64,000 nucleotides of DNA from contig CADCFQ010000009.1 of the NCBI GenBank assembly GCA_902800795.1, positions 124,001 through 188,000 of the forward strand, written 5' to 3'. Position numbers and translations under genes: made by a program. Shown here piece by piece: positions 43,594 to 52,118 of this stretch. Every line of letters begins with the position of its first letter. Position 1 is the stretch's first letter. The notes beneath the pieces were generated by a model. It saw only the letters and a program-made list of their open reading frames with translations. It was not told the DNA's origin and did no database searches. Source of the stretch: an uncultured Ruminococcus sp. (GTDB lineage: Bacteria; Bacillota; Clostridia; Oscillospirales; Ruminococcaceae).

Positions 43594-45744
43594 TCACTGC
43601 TTGACGCCCTTCATAGTCAGCGAGATGCGGCTTTTCTGAAGGTCAACAGACAGGACCTTCACCTTGACTATCTGACCCACCTTAACAACATCCAGCGGGT
43701 GCTTGACAAACTTGTCGGCCAGCTGGGAGATGTGGACCAGGCCGTCCTCGTGGACGCCGATGTCTACAAAGGCGCCGAAGTCGATAACGTTTCTCACTGT
43801 TCCCACAAGCTCCATGCCCTCTTTGAGATCCTTGAGCTCCATAACGTCCGCACTTCTCATAAGCGGGGGCGGAAGCTCGTCACGGGGGTCACGGCCGGGC
43901 TTTACAAGCTCATTTATAATATCTTCAAGAGTCGGGATCCCGGCGCCTGTCTTTTCGGACAGCGCTTTGAGCCCGACTTTTTTTGCCTTTACAGGCAGAT
44001 CGGTCAGGCTGCCCATATTGGTCAGCGAGTAGCCGCAGCTCTCGAGAAGCCCCTTTGCGGCATCGTAGCTCTCGGGGTGAACACCGGTATTGTCAAGAGG
44101 GTTCTTTCCGTCACGAACACGCAGAAAGCCTGCGCACTGCTCATAGGCTTTGGGTCCCAGCTTTGCGACCTTCAGAAGCTGTTTTCTATCAGTGAAGGAG
44201 CCGTTCTCCTCACGGTAGGCAACGATGTTTTTAGCAACGCTCTTGCTGATGCCTGCGATATAGGACAGCAGTGAATAGGAAGCCGTATTAAGATCGACAC
44301 CGACGGAGTTTACGCAGTCCTCCACAACGCCTGACAGCGCCTCGTCCATTCTGGCTTTGGGCATATCGTGCTGATACTGACCCACACCGATAGCCTTTGG
44401 GTCTATCTTTACAAGCTCAGCCAGAGGATCCTGCAAACGTCTTGCGATGGAGACAGCCGACCTTAGCGAAACATCATACTCGGGGAACTCCTCGGCCGCA
44501 AGCTTTGAAGCGGAGTAGACCGAAGCGCCTGCCTCGGAGACCACCATATAGGAAACACCGCCGCCTATCTTCTTGATAAGCGCTGCAGCAAACTGCTCGG
44601 TCTCTCTGGACGCAGTTCCGTTTCCGATAGCGATAGCCGTTACACCGTGTCTCTTTATCATAGTGCTTATGATCTGCTCGGCTTTCTCTGTGTTCTTCCT
44701 CGGGGGCGTTATATAGATTATCGCTGTGTCCAGCACCTTTCCGGTGTCATCCACCACAGCGCATTTGCAGCCGTGGGCATATCCGGGGTCAAGCCCCAGT
44801 GTCACCTTGCCTTTTATAGGCGGCTGCATTAGCAGCTGACGCAGGTTTGAAGAGAACACCTTTATAGCGCCCTCCTGGGCTTTCAGGCTGAGGTCGTTTC
44901 TTATCTCACGCTCAAGAGAAGGGTAGATAAGTCTCTTCCAGCTGTCAAGAGCTGCCGCTTCAACAAGCTCAGAGCAGCGGTTCTTCCCCTTTACAAAGCG
45001 CTTTGTCAGAGCTCTCTCTGCGGCGCCCTCGGGAAGTGTGACGCTGACTTTAAGAAAGCCCTCCTTCTCTCCTCTGTCGATAGCCAGTATCCTGTGGCCT
45101 GCCACCTTTGAGACGCTCTCCGAGAACTCATAATAGTTCTCATAAACGCTTTTGGCGTTCTCATCGGCCGCCGCCGAAACAAGGTGTCCGATGTCGGAAA
45201 ACATCTGCCTGAGATACTTTCTCATCTCTGCGCTGTCCGAGATATCCTCGGCTATTATGTCCATAGCACCTGCTATGCAGGCGTCCTTGTCTGCAAGCTC
45301 CTTTTCTTCGTCTTTGTAGTTCTCTGCCTCGTCATCGATATCGGTGCCGTCGGCCTGCTCCATTATAAGCTCGGCAAGGGGCTCCAGACCTTTTTCTCTG
45401 GCAACGGAAGCCCTTGTCTTTCTCTTCTGCTTATAGGGCAGATAAATGTCTTCCACCTCAACGAGAGTGACTGCTTTTTCGATAGCGGCCATAAGCTCGT
45501 CGGTCATCTTCTCCTGTGCGGTGATAGAGGCTATTATTTCCTCCTTGCGTTTTTCCAGGTTCCTGAGATATGTCAGCCTGTCCGAGAGGTCTCTGAGGGC
45601 TGTGTCATCCAAAGAGCCTGTCAGCTCCTTGCGGTATCTGGCGATAAAGGGTATGGTCATACCCTCGTCGATAAGCGCCACCGCATTATCGACCTGCTCC
45701 TGTTTCAAGCCCAGTTCCCGGGCGATCATCTTGTTTATTTCCAT
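43594..45744 (-). CDS. tex: Tex-family S1 RNA-binding protein
   Basis: A 716-residue nucleic-acid-binding protein related to eukaryotic Spt6. Features in order: Tex N-terminal helices (LGLKQEQVDNAVALIDEGMTIPFIARYRKE), the YqgF-like domain with LGLDPGYAHGCKCAVVD, the helix-hairpin-helix segment (VDLNTASYSLLSYIAGISKSVAKNIVAYREENG) and the C-terminal S1 domain (GMELVGTVRNVIDFGAFVDIGVHEDGLVHISQLADKF). The length is typical. It has a promoter at 45787-45815 whose -35 box is shared with a repeat element. Confidence 0.96.
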   Translation of the reverse strand: MEINKMIARELGLKQEQVDNAVALIDEGMTIPFIARYRKELTGSLDDTALRDLSDRLTYLRNLEKRKEEIIASITAQEKMTDELMAAIEKAVTLVEVEDIYLPYKQKRKTRASVAREKGLEPLAELIMEQADGTDIDDEAENYKDEEKELADKDACIAGAMDIIAEDISDSAEMRKYLRQMFSDIGHLVSAAADENAKSVYENYYEFSESVSKVAGHRILAIDRGEKEGFLKVSVTLPEGAAERALTKRFVKGKNRCSELVEAAALDSWKRLIYPSLEREIRNDLSLKAQEGAIKVFSSNLRQLLMQPPIKGKVTLGLDPGYAHGCKCAVVDDTGKVLDTAIIYITPPRKNTEKAEQIISTMIKRHGVTAIAIGNGTASRETEQFAAALIKKIGGGVSYMVVSEAGASVYSASKLAAEEFPEYDVSLRSAVSIARRLQDPLAELVKIDPKAIGVGQYQHDMPKARMDEALSGVVEDCVNSVGVDLNTASYSLLSYIAGISKSVAKNIVAYREENGSFTDRKQLLKVAKLGPKAYEQCAGFLRVRDGKNPLDNTGVHPESYDAAKGLLESCGYSLTNMGSLTDLPVKAKKVGLKALSEKTGAGIPTLEDIINELVKPGRDPRDELPPPLMRSADVMELKDLKEGMELVGTVRNVIDFGAFVDIGVHEDGLVHISQLADKFVKHPLDVVKVGQIVKVKVLSVDLQKSRISLTMKGVKQ

Positions 45745-45786
45745 AAGCTTTCTCCTTTTCGGGATAGTATATTCACTCCCTTATAT

Positions 45787-45815
45787 ATTTTACCAAACTC
45801 CCACCCCAATGTCAA
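45787..45815 (-). promoter_or_regulatory. Promoter of tex, -35 at repeat edge
   Basis: Minus-strand TTGACA (45810-45815), a 17-base spacer and TAAAAT (45787-45792). The -35 is part of TGTCAAGGCAGG, the shared start of the type 1 repeat. Confidence 0.7.
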
Positions 45816-46046
45816 GGCAGGCGTGGTGCTCGCCGCACGGCTTTGCCTCTGGCGTAATACACAGCAAAGCTGTAATAATCCGCCAGGGGATCAAAAGTTT
45901 GGGTCGAGCCTTTTCAAAGGCTCGCAGGGTCCAGGGGCAGCGCCCCTCGGTCGCCCTCCGCAGAGGGCGAAATCCCCTGCATACGGAGGCGCTCGAAAGG
46001 GGTGAATTCAAAAACAGTCCGGTGGACTGTTTTTGAAGAGGGGAAG
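45810..46046. repeat. Structured intergenic repeat copy B (type 1)
   Basis: This is the second copy of the element at 26457-26726. It keeps the same order of hairpins but with changed bases that preserve pairing: TCGCCCTC/GAGGGCGA replaces TCGCAGCC/GGCTGCGA around the same CGCA loop. The 14-bp hairpin at 46007-46037 has loop GGT where copy A has ACC. It is followed at 46061-46091 by an extra copy of the first 31 bases after the 17-bp start (GTGCTCGCC...GGCGTA). Confidence 0.85.
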
Positions 46047-46060
46047 CCCTGCAAGAGGGG

Positions 46061-46091
46061 GTGCTCGCCGCACGGCTTTGCCTCTGGCGTA
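46061..46091 (+). repeat. Partial repeat copy C
   Basis: This 31-base stretch is identical to 45826-45856 and in the same orientation, so copy B is flanked by direct repeats. Confidence 0.8.
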
Positions 46092-46141
46092 GATTATAAC
46101 TTAGCTGCTTTCCTATAAGCTTTTATCGTATAGTATTGCTT

Positions 46142-46205
46142 TCGTGCGAAAAGTGGTGTCGGCTGACGCCGACTCGTGCGAAAAGTGGTGTCGGCTGACG
46201 CCGAC
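46142..46205 (+). repeat. Perfect tandem duplication of a 32-bp unit
   Basis: Two identical head-to-tail 32-bp units (46142-46173 and 46174-46205), beginning TCGTGCGAAAAGTGG. Each ends with the hairpin GTCGGC TGAC GCCGAC. No spacer separates them. No gene overlaps. Confidence 0.85.
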
Positions 46206-46382
46206 GATTTTGAATGAGGGCTTTCCCAGCGTAAGCGCTAGCTTATGCGTGCTCCCATACCCCTTCGGATGGACACCCCCAACCCCTTTGGGGCGCCCCC
46301 TGAGTCCTGCGAGTAAATTACACAAATAATCACAACTTCTTTTGTGAAGCCCTACAAAACGCAGGAAAGCCCTTTGGTCTGA
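46206..46382. other. Noncoding stretch upstream of the symporter gene
   Basis: This stretch contains CCCC/GGGG hairpins near 46275-46300 (AACCCCTTTGGGG) and no credible frame. It continues the noncoding island that begins at 45816. Confidence 0.4.
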
Positions 46383-46411
46383 TTGCAAAACCCTGTCAAA
46401 CGTGCTATAAT
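46383..46411 (+). promoter_or_regulatory. Promoter of the SDF symporter gene
   Basis: TTGCAA (46383-46388), a 17-base spacer and TATAAT (46406-46411), 32 bases before the ATG. Confidence 0.82.
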
Positions 46412-46443
46412 AATAAAAATATCACAAGCTGTGGGAGGTCGCT

Positions 46444-48102
46444 ATGCTTGGCAAGAAGATAATCAGAATAAACAAGACCTTTGCTTCAAACGGACCCGTG
46501 GTCATAAACGAAGCAAAGGCATTTATACTTGAAACATTGAAGGGTCTGAAAATAGGCCGCAAGCTGGTCATGAAGACCGAGCTTTTGTGCGAGGAAGCGA
46601 TAATAGATCTGATGAGGTTCTCTGCCGAGGGGGCTTCTCTGAATGTTAGGATAAGGCGCTTTTTCGGAGACCTCAGCGTTGTCCTTTCTATGGACGGCGA
46701 GGAGTATGACCCCTTTGCCGAGGCGGCAGGCGATGAGGAGGACGATATCTCCGAGGAGACTATCCGTGCTATCCTGTTCAAGTCCTGCGGCGAGTCCTTC
46801 AAATATGCACACAAGAACCGCCGCAACACCGTCAGGATCCTGACAGGCCAGGCGGAGCAGAAAACCCTGAGACTCACCTTCGGGGCGCTGGCTCTTGGGC
46901 TGGCGTTCGGGTTTCTTGCAAAGTTTTTCCTGCCGGAGCGCTTTGTCGAGTTCACAGGCAGCAATGTTCTGGAGCCTGCAAAGACGATGTTTATGAACGC
47001 ACTGAGGATAATCATAGCACCTGTGGTGTTCTTTTCGATAGTCAGCTGTATATCTCAGTTCAACAGTATTGCGGAGCTGGGGCGGCTGGGATTGAAGATA
47101 GTAGGGATGTATCTTTTGACCACCGTGATAGCGGTATTGCTGGGTATAGGTATGTTTTCAATGATCAAGCCCGGAGAATGGGGCTTTGCGGCCTCGACCC
47201 TTGTGGAGAGCCGGGACGTTTCGGACCTGGCAGATGAAAAGCTGTCTATCAGGGAAACGGTGGAGAACATAGTCCCGTCAAATTTCTTAGAGCCGTTTCT
47301 TAAATCTGATACGATGCAGATAATCTTCCTTGCGGTGCTGTGCGGTCTGGCTGTGGGGATGACGGGCGAGTATTCGCAGAAGCTCAGAGGTCTCTTTGAA
47401 GCCTGCAATTCGCTGTTTCTTACGGTAACGACGCTGATATCAAAATTCATCCCCGTTGCGGTGTTCTGCTCGGTGTCCCTGCTGATAGTCCGTATGAGCG
47501 GCAGAGATATACTCCAGGTGCTGGGCGGTGTGGGTGTCCAGACGGGCACTATATTTATAATGATGTGTGTTTACGGGCTGCTGATACTTATCATAGCAAG
47601 GATAAATCCGCTGAAATTCTATAAAAAGGCAAGAGAGGGTATGATAACCAGCTTCACCCTTTCGTCAAGCTCTGCGGCTATGCCGACAAATCTCAGGGTG
47701 TGTACCGAAAAGCTGGGTATCTCTCCGAAGGTAGCCAATTTCTCCATTCCTCTCGGAGCCACGCTTAATATGGACGGAGCCTGCATATATTTCTGTGTTA
47801 TAGGGCTCTTCCTCGCAAGGGCTTATGCGGTCACTGTTCCTATGTCCACTCTGGTAACTATGGGTATAACGGTAGTGCTGCTGTCTCTTGGGGCGCCCGG
47901 AGTTCCGGGAGCAGCCTTTGTTTGTCTGGGAATAGTTCTGAACACCCTGAATGTCCCTATCGAGGCTATAGGCCTGATAATTGCGGTCAACCCGATAATG
48001 GATATGTTTGATACCATGTCCAACTGCACGGGAGATATGGCGGCGGCGCTGATAGTGTCCAAAAAAGAAAAGCTCCTGGATGAAAAGGTTTATAACAGTT
48101 AA
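46444..48102 (+). CDS. SDF-type dicarboxylate/amino-acid symporter with extra N-terminal domain
   Basis: A 552-residue cation-coupled symporter (DAACS/SDF family, GltP-like). The transport core (about 145-540) has the hairpin motif SFTLSSSSAAMPTNLR, the NMDGACIYF motif and the late NPIMDMFDTMSN. Ordinary SDF proteins have about 400-450 residues. The first 130 here form an extra cytoplasmic domain with TELLCEEAIIDLMRFSAEGASLNVRIRRFFGDLSVVLSMDGEEYDPF. It faintly resembles a GHKL ATPase (SpoIIAB/RsbW-like) but has Asp where the metal-binding Asn is expected. It may be a degenerate sensor domain. The gene has its own promoter and terminator. Confidence 0.88.
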   Translation: MLGKKIIRINKTFASNGPVVINEAKAFILETLKGLKIGRKLVMKTELLCEEAIIDLMRFSAEGASLNVRIRRFFGDLSVVLSMDGEEYDPFAEAAGDEEDDISEETIRAILFKSCGESFKYAHKNRRNTVRILTGQAEQKTLRLTFGALALGLAFGFLAKFFLPERFVEFTGSNVLEPAKTMFMNALRIIIAPVVFFSIVSCISQFNSIAELGRLGLKIVGMYLLTTVIAVLLGIGMFSMIKPGEWGFAASTLVESRDVSDLADEKLSIRETVENIVPSNFLEPFLKSDTMQIIFLAVLCGLAVGMTGEYSQKLRGLFEACNSLFLTVTTLISKFIPVAVFCSVSLLIVRMSGRDILQVLGGVGVQTGTIFIMMCVYGLLILIIARINPLKFYKKAREGMITSFTLSSSSAAMPTNLRVCTEKLGISPKVANFSIPLGATLNMDGACIYFCVIGLFLARAYAVTVPMSTLVTMGITVVLLSLGAPGVPGAAFVCLGIVLNTLNVPIEAIGLIIAVNPIMDMFDTMSNCTGDMAAALIVSKKEKLLDEKVYNS

Positions 48103-48132
48103 AAAAGGCTGCCGGACGAACAGCCTTAGGCG

Positions 48133-48172
48133 AAAAAGGTACCTCGCCCCGAAGGGGGTGAGGTACCTTTTT
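48133..48172. terminator. Strong bidirectional terminator
   Basis: An 18-bp stem beginning AAAAAGGTACCTC, with a GAAG loop. Its symmetric A-run and T-run serve both the symporter gene and the converging HPr gene. Confidence 0.9.
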
Positions 48173-48210
48173 CTGAAAAACAAGCTGCGGCGCAGTGCTC
48201 TTTTTGTTCG

Positions 48211-48480
48211 TCAGCCTCTTCCAAAGTCTGTTTCTATCATCGTGCAGAGCTCGTCAAGAACGGCCTGCTCGTCGCCGCCGTCTACGGCTATCTCGATCTC
48301 ACAGCCCTTGTTTATCCCTGCCAGCATAATGTTCATCACGGATTTGGCGTTTATCTCGCTGCCCTTGAACCTTACCGTTATCTCACATTCGCTGTGAGCC
48401 TTTGCCGCCTTTGAAAAAAGCCCTGCCGGGCGCATATGCAGCCCCTCGTTACTTATTACAGTTACCTTTCGTGTTGCCAT
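48211..48480 (-). CDS. HPr-family phosphocarrier protein
   Basis: An 89-residue HPr-fold protein. The phosphorylatable His is H15 in EGLHMRPAG, and the regulatory Ser region is INAKSVMNIM (S47), so both regulatory and catalytic sites are kept. Methionine replaces the usual alanine after His. In Bacillota, HPr carries phosphate in the sugar PTS and, when Ser-phosphorylated, acts with CcpA. No enzyme I or enzyme II gene is in the window. It follows the PfkB kinase gene by 14 bases and is surely in the same operon. Confidence 0.9.
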   Translation of the reverse strand: MATRKVTVISNEGLHMRPAGLFSKAAKAHSECEITVRFKGSEINAKSVMNIMLAGINKGCEIEIAVDGGDEQAVLDELCTMIETDFGRG

Positions 48481-48494
48481 ATCTGTCGTCTCCT

Positions 48495-49421
48495 TTAAAG
48501 CGTTTTAAACAGCTCGTCTATTTTCTGTTTTTCGGCAAGCCCGTCCGAAAAGGCGGTTGCGCCCCCGGCGGCAGTTGCGAGCCTCAGGGCAAAGCCGTAG
48601 TCCGGCTGCTGTGTGTCATCCCAATCCTCCTGCATCAGCACGCCTGCGATAAACCCTGCGACCATAGAATCACCTGCTCCTACGGAGTTTCTTACCTCTC
48701 CCTTGCAGACGCCCTGCCTGATGACAGCTCCGTTCTCGTCTATCAGCATCGAGCCGTCACCTGCCATGGACACAAGGACGTTCTTAGCGCCAAGCTCCCT
48801 TAGCTTGTTTGCATAGGTCTCTATCTGTTCGTCGCTCTCTATGGTCACGCCGAACATCTCGCCAAGCTCGAAGTTGTTTGGTTTTATTAGGAATGGCTCA
48901 TATTTCAGCACCCGCATAAGCAGCTCCCCGGTTGCATCCACAACGGCCTTGATGTTTCTGCCTTGCAGCCTTTCTAGGATTCGCTCGTAGATATCCGAGG
49001 GCAGGGAAGCAGGTATGCTCCCCGCAAGCACAAGTATGTCGCCGCCTTCAAGCCGCTCCAGCTTTTCAAAAAGCTCCTCGACAGCCGTGTCGCTTATGTC
49101 AGGCCCCTGACCGTTTATCTCGGTCTCCTCGCCGGCTTTTATCTTTACGTTTATCCGTGAGTTGCCCTCTGCAAGCTTTACAAAGTCTGTCTCTATCCCC
49201 ATAGCGCCAAGGCCGCTCTCAATAGCCTCGCCCGTGAACCCTGCCACAAAGCCCAGCGCCTTTGAGGGGATCCCCAGCTCCTTTAAAACGACGGACACGT
49301 TTATCCCTTTGCCGCCGTAGTATATCTGCTCGCTCTTTGTGCGGTTCACGCTGCCCGGAGCCATTTTACCCATGCGGACAACATAGTCGATAGCCGGGTT
49401 GAATGTAACTGTATAGACCAT
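48495..49421 (-). CDS. PfkB-family sugar kinase (1-phosphofructokinase-like)
   Basis: A 308-residue kinase. The opening MVYTVTFNPAIDYVVRM and the motif VSVVLKELGIPSKALGFVAGFTGE are those of 1-phosphofructokinase/tagatose-6-phosphate kinase (FruK/LacC). The catalytic base is in NSVGAGDSMVAGFIAG. It probably phosphorylates fructose 1-phosphate to the 1,6-bisphosphate, but LacC-type activity cannot be excluded. The start at 49421 has AAAGGAGG upstream; the frame runs 12 codons further without a ribosome site. Confidence 0.9.
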   Translation of the reverse strand: MVYTVTFNPAIDYVVRMGKMAPGSVNRTKSEQIYYGGKGINVSVVLKELGIPSKALGFVAGFTGEAIESGLGAMGIETDFVKLAEGNSRINVKIKAGEETEINGQGPDISDTAVEELFEKLERLEGGDILVLAGSIPASLPSDIYERILERLQGRNIKAVVDATGELLMRVLKYEPFLIKPNNFELGEMFGVTIESDEQIETYANKLRELGAKNVLVSMAGDGSMLIDENGAVIRQGVCKGEVRNSVGAGDSMVAGFIAGVLMQEDWDDTQQPDYGFALRLATAAGGATAFSDGLAEKQKIDELFKTL

Positions 49422-49449
49422 TTTGATCCTCCTTTTCCGGCGGCAGTAA

Positions 49450-49489
49450 AGCGGCATATCCGCCCTTTACAGTGGAAAGATATGCCGCT
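49450..49489 (-). other. Hairpin between the beta-helix gene and the PfkB gene
   Basis: A perfect 10-bp stem AGCGGCATAT / ATATGCCGCT with a 20-base loop. It lacks a following T-run, so it could be an mRNA processing or stability element rather than a terminator. Confidence 0.5.
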
Positions 49490-49496
49490 GCCAGAT

Positions 49497-52088
49497 CTAT
49501 TTTGCGGTGGTTTTTGTTGTGGTAGTTGTCTTGGTTGCAGCAGTCTTTTTTGCCGCAGCCTTTATCTTGACCGACTTGGTATCAAAGGCTCCGCCCAGGA
49601 TAGTACCCTCATAGTTGCGGAAGGCCTTGACTGTGAAATAGCAGGTAGCTCCCTCTTTAAGACCGGTCTTTGTAAAGGTGGTGGTCTTGTTGTTGACAGT
49701 GGCTATCTTCTGCCATGCGGCAGTGGCCGACGGCTTATAGTATACAGCATAGCTGGTTGCGCCGGTGACCTTTTTCCAGCTGAGGTCTGCGGTCTGCTCC
49801 TTGGTGGAGGTCACGGTGAAGCTCACCTTTGCCGGTTTTGTCGAGGTCTTGAAATGCTCGAAGTTCGGTGAAAGGATAGTGGTGCTTCCTGCCTTGCCGA
49901 TAGCCCTTACCGTGAAAGCGTAGGTCTCGCCGGCATTGAGCTGGTTCACCGCAAGATCAGTTTTGGTTGTGTTCCCGAAGCGCTCCCACTTTTTGAGCGA
50001 TTTATTATAGACATAAACGGCGTAGGCCGAAGCGCCGGGCACCTTTTTCCAGCTAAGGTCCACAGCGTTTGCAGTAGTGCCGAGGGCCTTCATTCCGCTG
50101 ACGTCTTTAAGGGTCATAGTCTGTGTGTAGTTGTCTTCAAAAGCCTTTCTGCAGTAATCACAGCTGTGGGTGGTCTTTCCGCCGTCAAGATAGCTGGCGC
50201 CGACCACGTTGTCATTGAAGCTGTGCATTACGGGGTCAGATATCTCGCCGGTGATCTTGAGCCCGCAGTCGTCACAAACGATGACGCTGCTTCCGGCCTT
50301 GTCGCAGGACGCCGGATCCTCGGCTGAAAGCCTCCAGCTGTGATTATGGACAGCGCTCTCTCCCATAAAGCCGACAGTGCTTGTCTCGTCGGTCTTAGTC
50401 TGAGCCTTATCGGAAATGTTGCTGGAAAAATCCTCGATCTGTGAACCGTCCGAGACGCTCAGGTCAAGACCTTCGTTCTCCGAGATGCGGTTTTGCTTTA
50501 TCTCGTCTACCTGTGAACCGCTGATGCTCAGAGCATCCGAGGCGCAGCCGACGATAGTGTTTGAGCTGATGGCAGAGGCACCGCTCACGGAAAGCTTTAT
50601 GCCCTCCTCTGCCGAGCCTGAGACGGTGTTGTTTGAAACGTCGGCATCCTCGCAGGAGTCGATCTCCACTGCTGCGCTGCTGCCGTCATTACAGCAGACA
50701 GTGTTATCAGTGATCACAGCCTGACCGCAGCCAACTGCGGTTATAGCGCTGCCGCCCACAGAGCGGACGGTGTTCGAGCCTGCGGAGCAGCTTTCGCAGC
50801 CGTTGAAATATACAGGGTCATAGCAGCCGGTAACTGTGTTGCCGGTCACAGTCATCTGCGAGCTGTCTCCGTATATGCCTCTGTAGGGAGCGCCGACGAT
50901 GATGTTCGAGCGGACAGAAGCCTTGGAGTAGTTCGTTACCTTGACAGCGCATATCCTGTCAAGGAACGGATCGGTATAGGAGCCGACATAGAGAGCGTTG
51001 TTATAAACAGCCACATCAGAGCTGTTGAGCATAACTATCTCGCCGGTCTCTTTATCGACTTTGTTTGATATCGAAACAGCAGGCATCGCAGCCAGGTCTG
51101 CTGTTTTCGGGCCGAAGCCGTAGATATCCTGTAAAGTTTTCTGATCCGGCTTATAGCTGCTGTTGTCAGTGAAGTTATCGTGGACAGCGCCCTTGACGTT
51201 CTCAATATGGACAAGCGAAGGCGTGTCCTTTGCGAAGTTTTCAAAAAACTCGAACCCCTGAAAATTCGTGGCGTTGCAGCCGCAGTAATAGCAGTTTTCA
51301 AAGGAGTTCTGATAGATCTTGATATTCTCTCCGAGATACCCTTCGATAACGTGGTGTGTTCCCACTCCGGAAGGGCAGTTCCTGAATGTGCAGTTTTTGA
51401 CCACGACATCTCTCATCGAGCGCCCGGAAAGGAAATTGAAGTCGATATGCAGAGCCTCTGCCGCCCAGTAGGATGTGGCGCTTGTCTGGTTGGTGTATTC
51501 CTCGGGAGTATCCGCAAAGGGCTTGAAGCCTGAGAAGGTGCATCTGTTCACAGTCAGGCTGGTAGCGCCGTCTATTATCACAGCGTGTGTGCCGCAGAAG
51601 TTCTGGAAGTTCACATCCTCGATTGTAAGCCCGTCTATGTCCCGAAGAGACATTATCGCTCTGGCGGTCATTCTGTTAGTGGGGTTGCCGTCAAAGGTGC
51701 CGCCCTTTATTGCGATATTCTGATATCCTGCCATTGAGATGATGTAGGTCGAGGGTGCCTGTCTTGAGCGCACCATAACAGCGCCCTCTTCAAGCTCCAG
51801 CGTCGTGTTTGAATATATCCTCAGAGCCCTTTTTGTATCGCTGTCGGGAGAGCCTATGAAGTATACGCCCTTGGGCACGACTACCTTCACCGGAACATCG
51901 CTGTTCAGTGCGGTGTTGAGCGCTCTTTGTATAGCTATGGTGTCATCGAGAGTATCGTTCCCGTTTGCTCCGTAGTTTATTACATTTACAGTTGTGACAC
52001 CGGCGGCATCGACCGCAGGCGCTGAAAAGACCAGTGCCTGTGCCAGCGTGAGAGCCGAAAGTATCACGGCTGCTGCTTTTTTTAGCAT
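49497..52088 (-). CDS. Secreted right-handed beta-helix protein with Cys module and two FnIII domains
   Basis: An 863-residue secreted protein. The signal peptide ends near VDAA (about 29). A pectate-lyase-like parallel beta-helix follows (about 30-560), starting VNVINYGANGNDTLDDTIAIQRALN, the classical entry of GH28/Pectate_lyase_3 folds, with many repeated turns (N..NTVSGSAEEGI type). Next comes a Cys-containing module with CDDCG and CDYC pairs (about 590-660), then two FnIII domains (about 665-840) and a Thr/Lys-rich tail. The substrate is probably pectin or another acidic polysaccharide, but GH28 catalytic Asp pairs were not identified, so it may be a lyase, epimerase or binder. The FnIII pair resembles that of the GH5 enzyme. 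Confidence 0.8.
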   Translation of the reverse strand: MLKKAAAVILSALTLAQALVFSAPAVDAAGVTTVNVINYGANGNDTLDDTIAIQRALNTALNSDVPVKVVVPKGVYFIGSPDSDTKRALRIYSNTTLELEEGAVMVRSRQAPSTYIISMAGYQNIAIKGGTFDGNPTNRMTARAIMSLRDIDGLTIEDVNFQNFCGTHAVIIDGATSLTVNRCTFSGFKPFADTPEEYTNQTSATSYWAAEALHIDFNFLSGRSMRDVVVKNCTFRNCPSGVGTHHVIEGYLGENIKIYQNSFENCYYCGCNATNFQGFEFFENFAKDTPSLVHIENVKGAVHDNFTDNSSYKPDQKTLQDIYGFGPKTADLAAMPAVSISNKVDKETGEIVMLNSSDVAVYNNALYVGSYTDPFLDRICAVKVTNYSKASVRSNIIVGAPYRGIYGDSSQMTVTGNTVTGCYDPVYFNGCESCSAGSNTVRSVGGSAITAVGCGQAVITDNTVCCNDGSSAAVEIDSCEDADVSNNTVSGSAEEGIKLSVSGASAISSNTIVGCASDALSISGSQVDEIKQNRISENEGLDLSVSDGSQIEDFSSNISDKAQTKTDETSTVGFMGESAVHNHSWRLSAEDPASCDKAGSSVIVCDDCGLKITGEISDPVMHSFNDNVVGASYLDGGKTTHSCDYCRKAFEDNYTQTMTLKDVSGMKALGTTANAVDLSWKKVPGASAYAVYVYNKSLKKWERFGNTTKTDLAVNQLNAGETYAFTVRAIGKAGSTTILSPNFEHFKTSTKPAKVSFTVTSTKEQTADLSWKKVTGATSYAVYYKPSATAAWQKIATVNNKTTTFTKTGLKEGATCYFTVKAFRNYEGTILGGAFDTKSVKIKAAAKKTAATKTTTTTKTTAK

Positions 52089-52118
52089 GGGTGTATTCTC
52101 CTTTTGGTGTGTTTGTTA

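Noticed and set aside
46142-46205. Possible CRISPR array
   Set aside because: Only two units, with no spacer between them, and no cas genes nearby.
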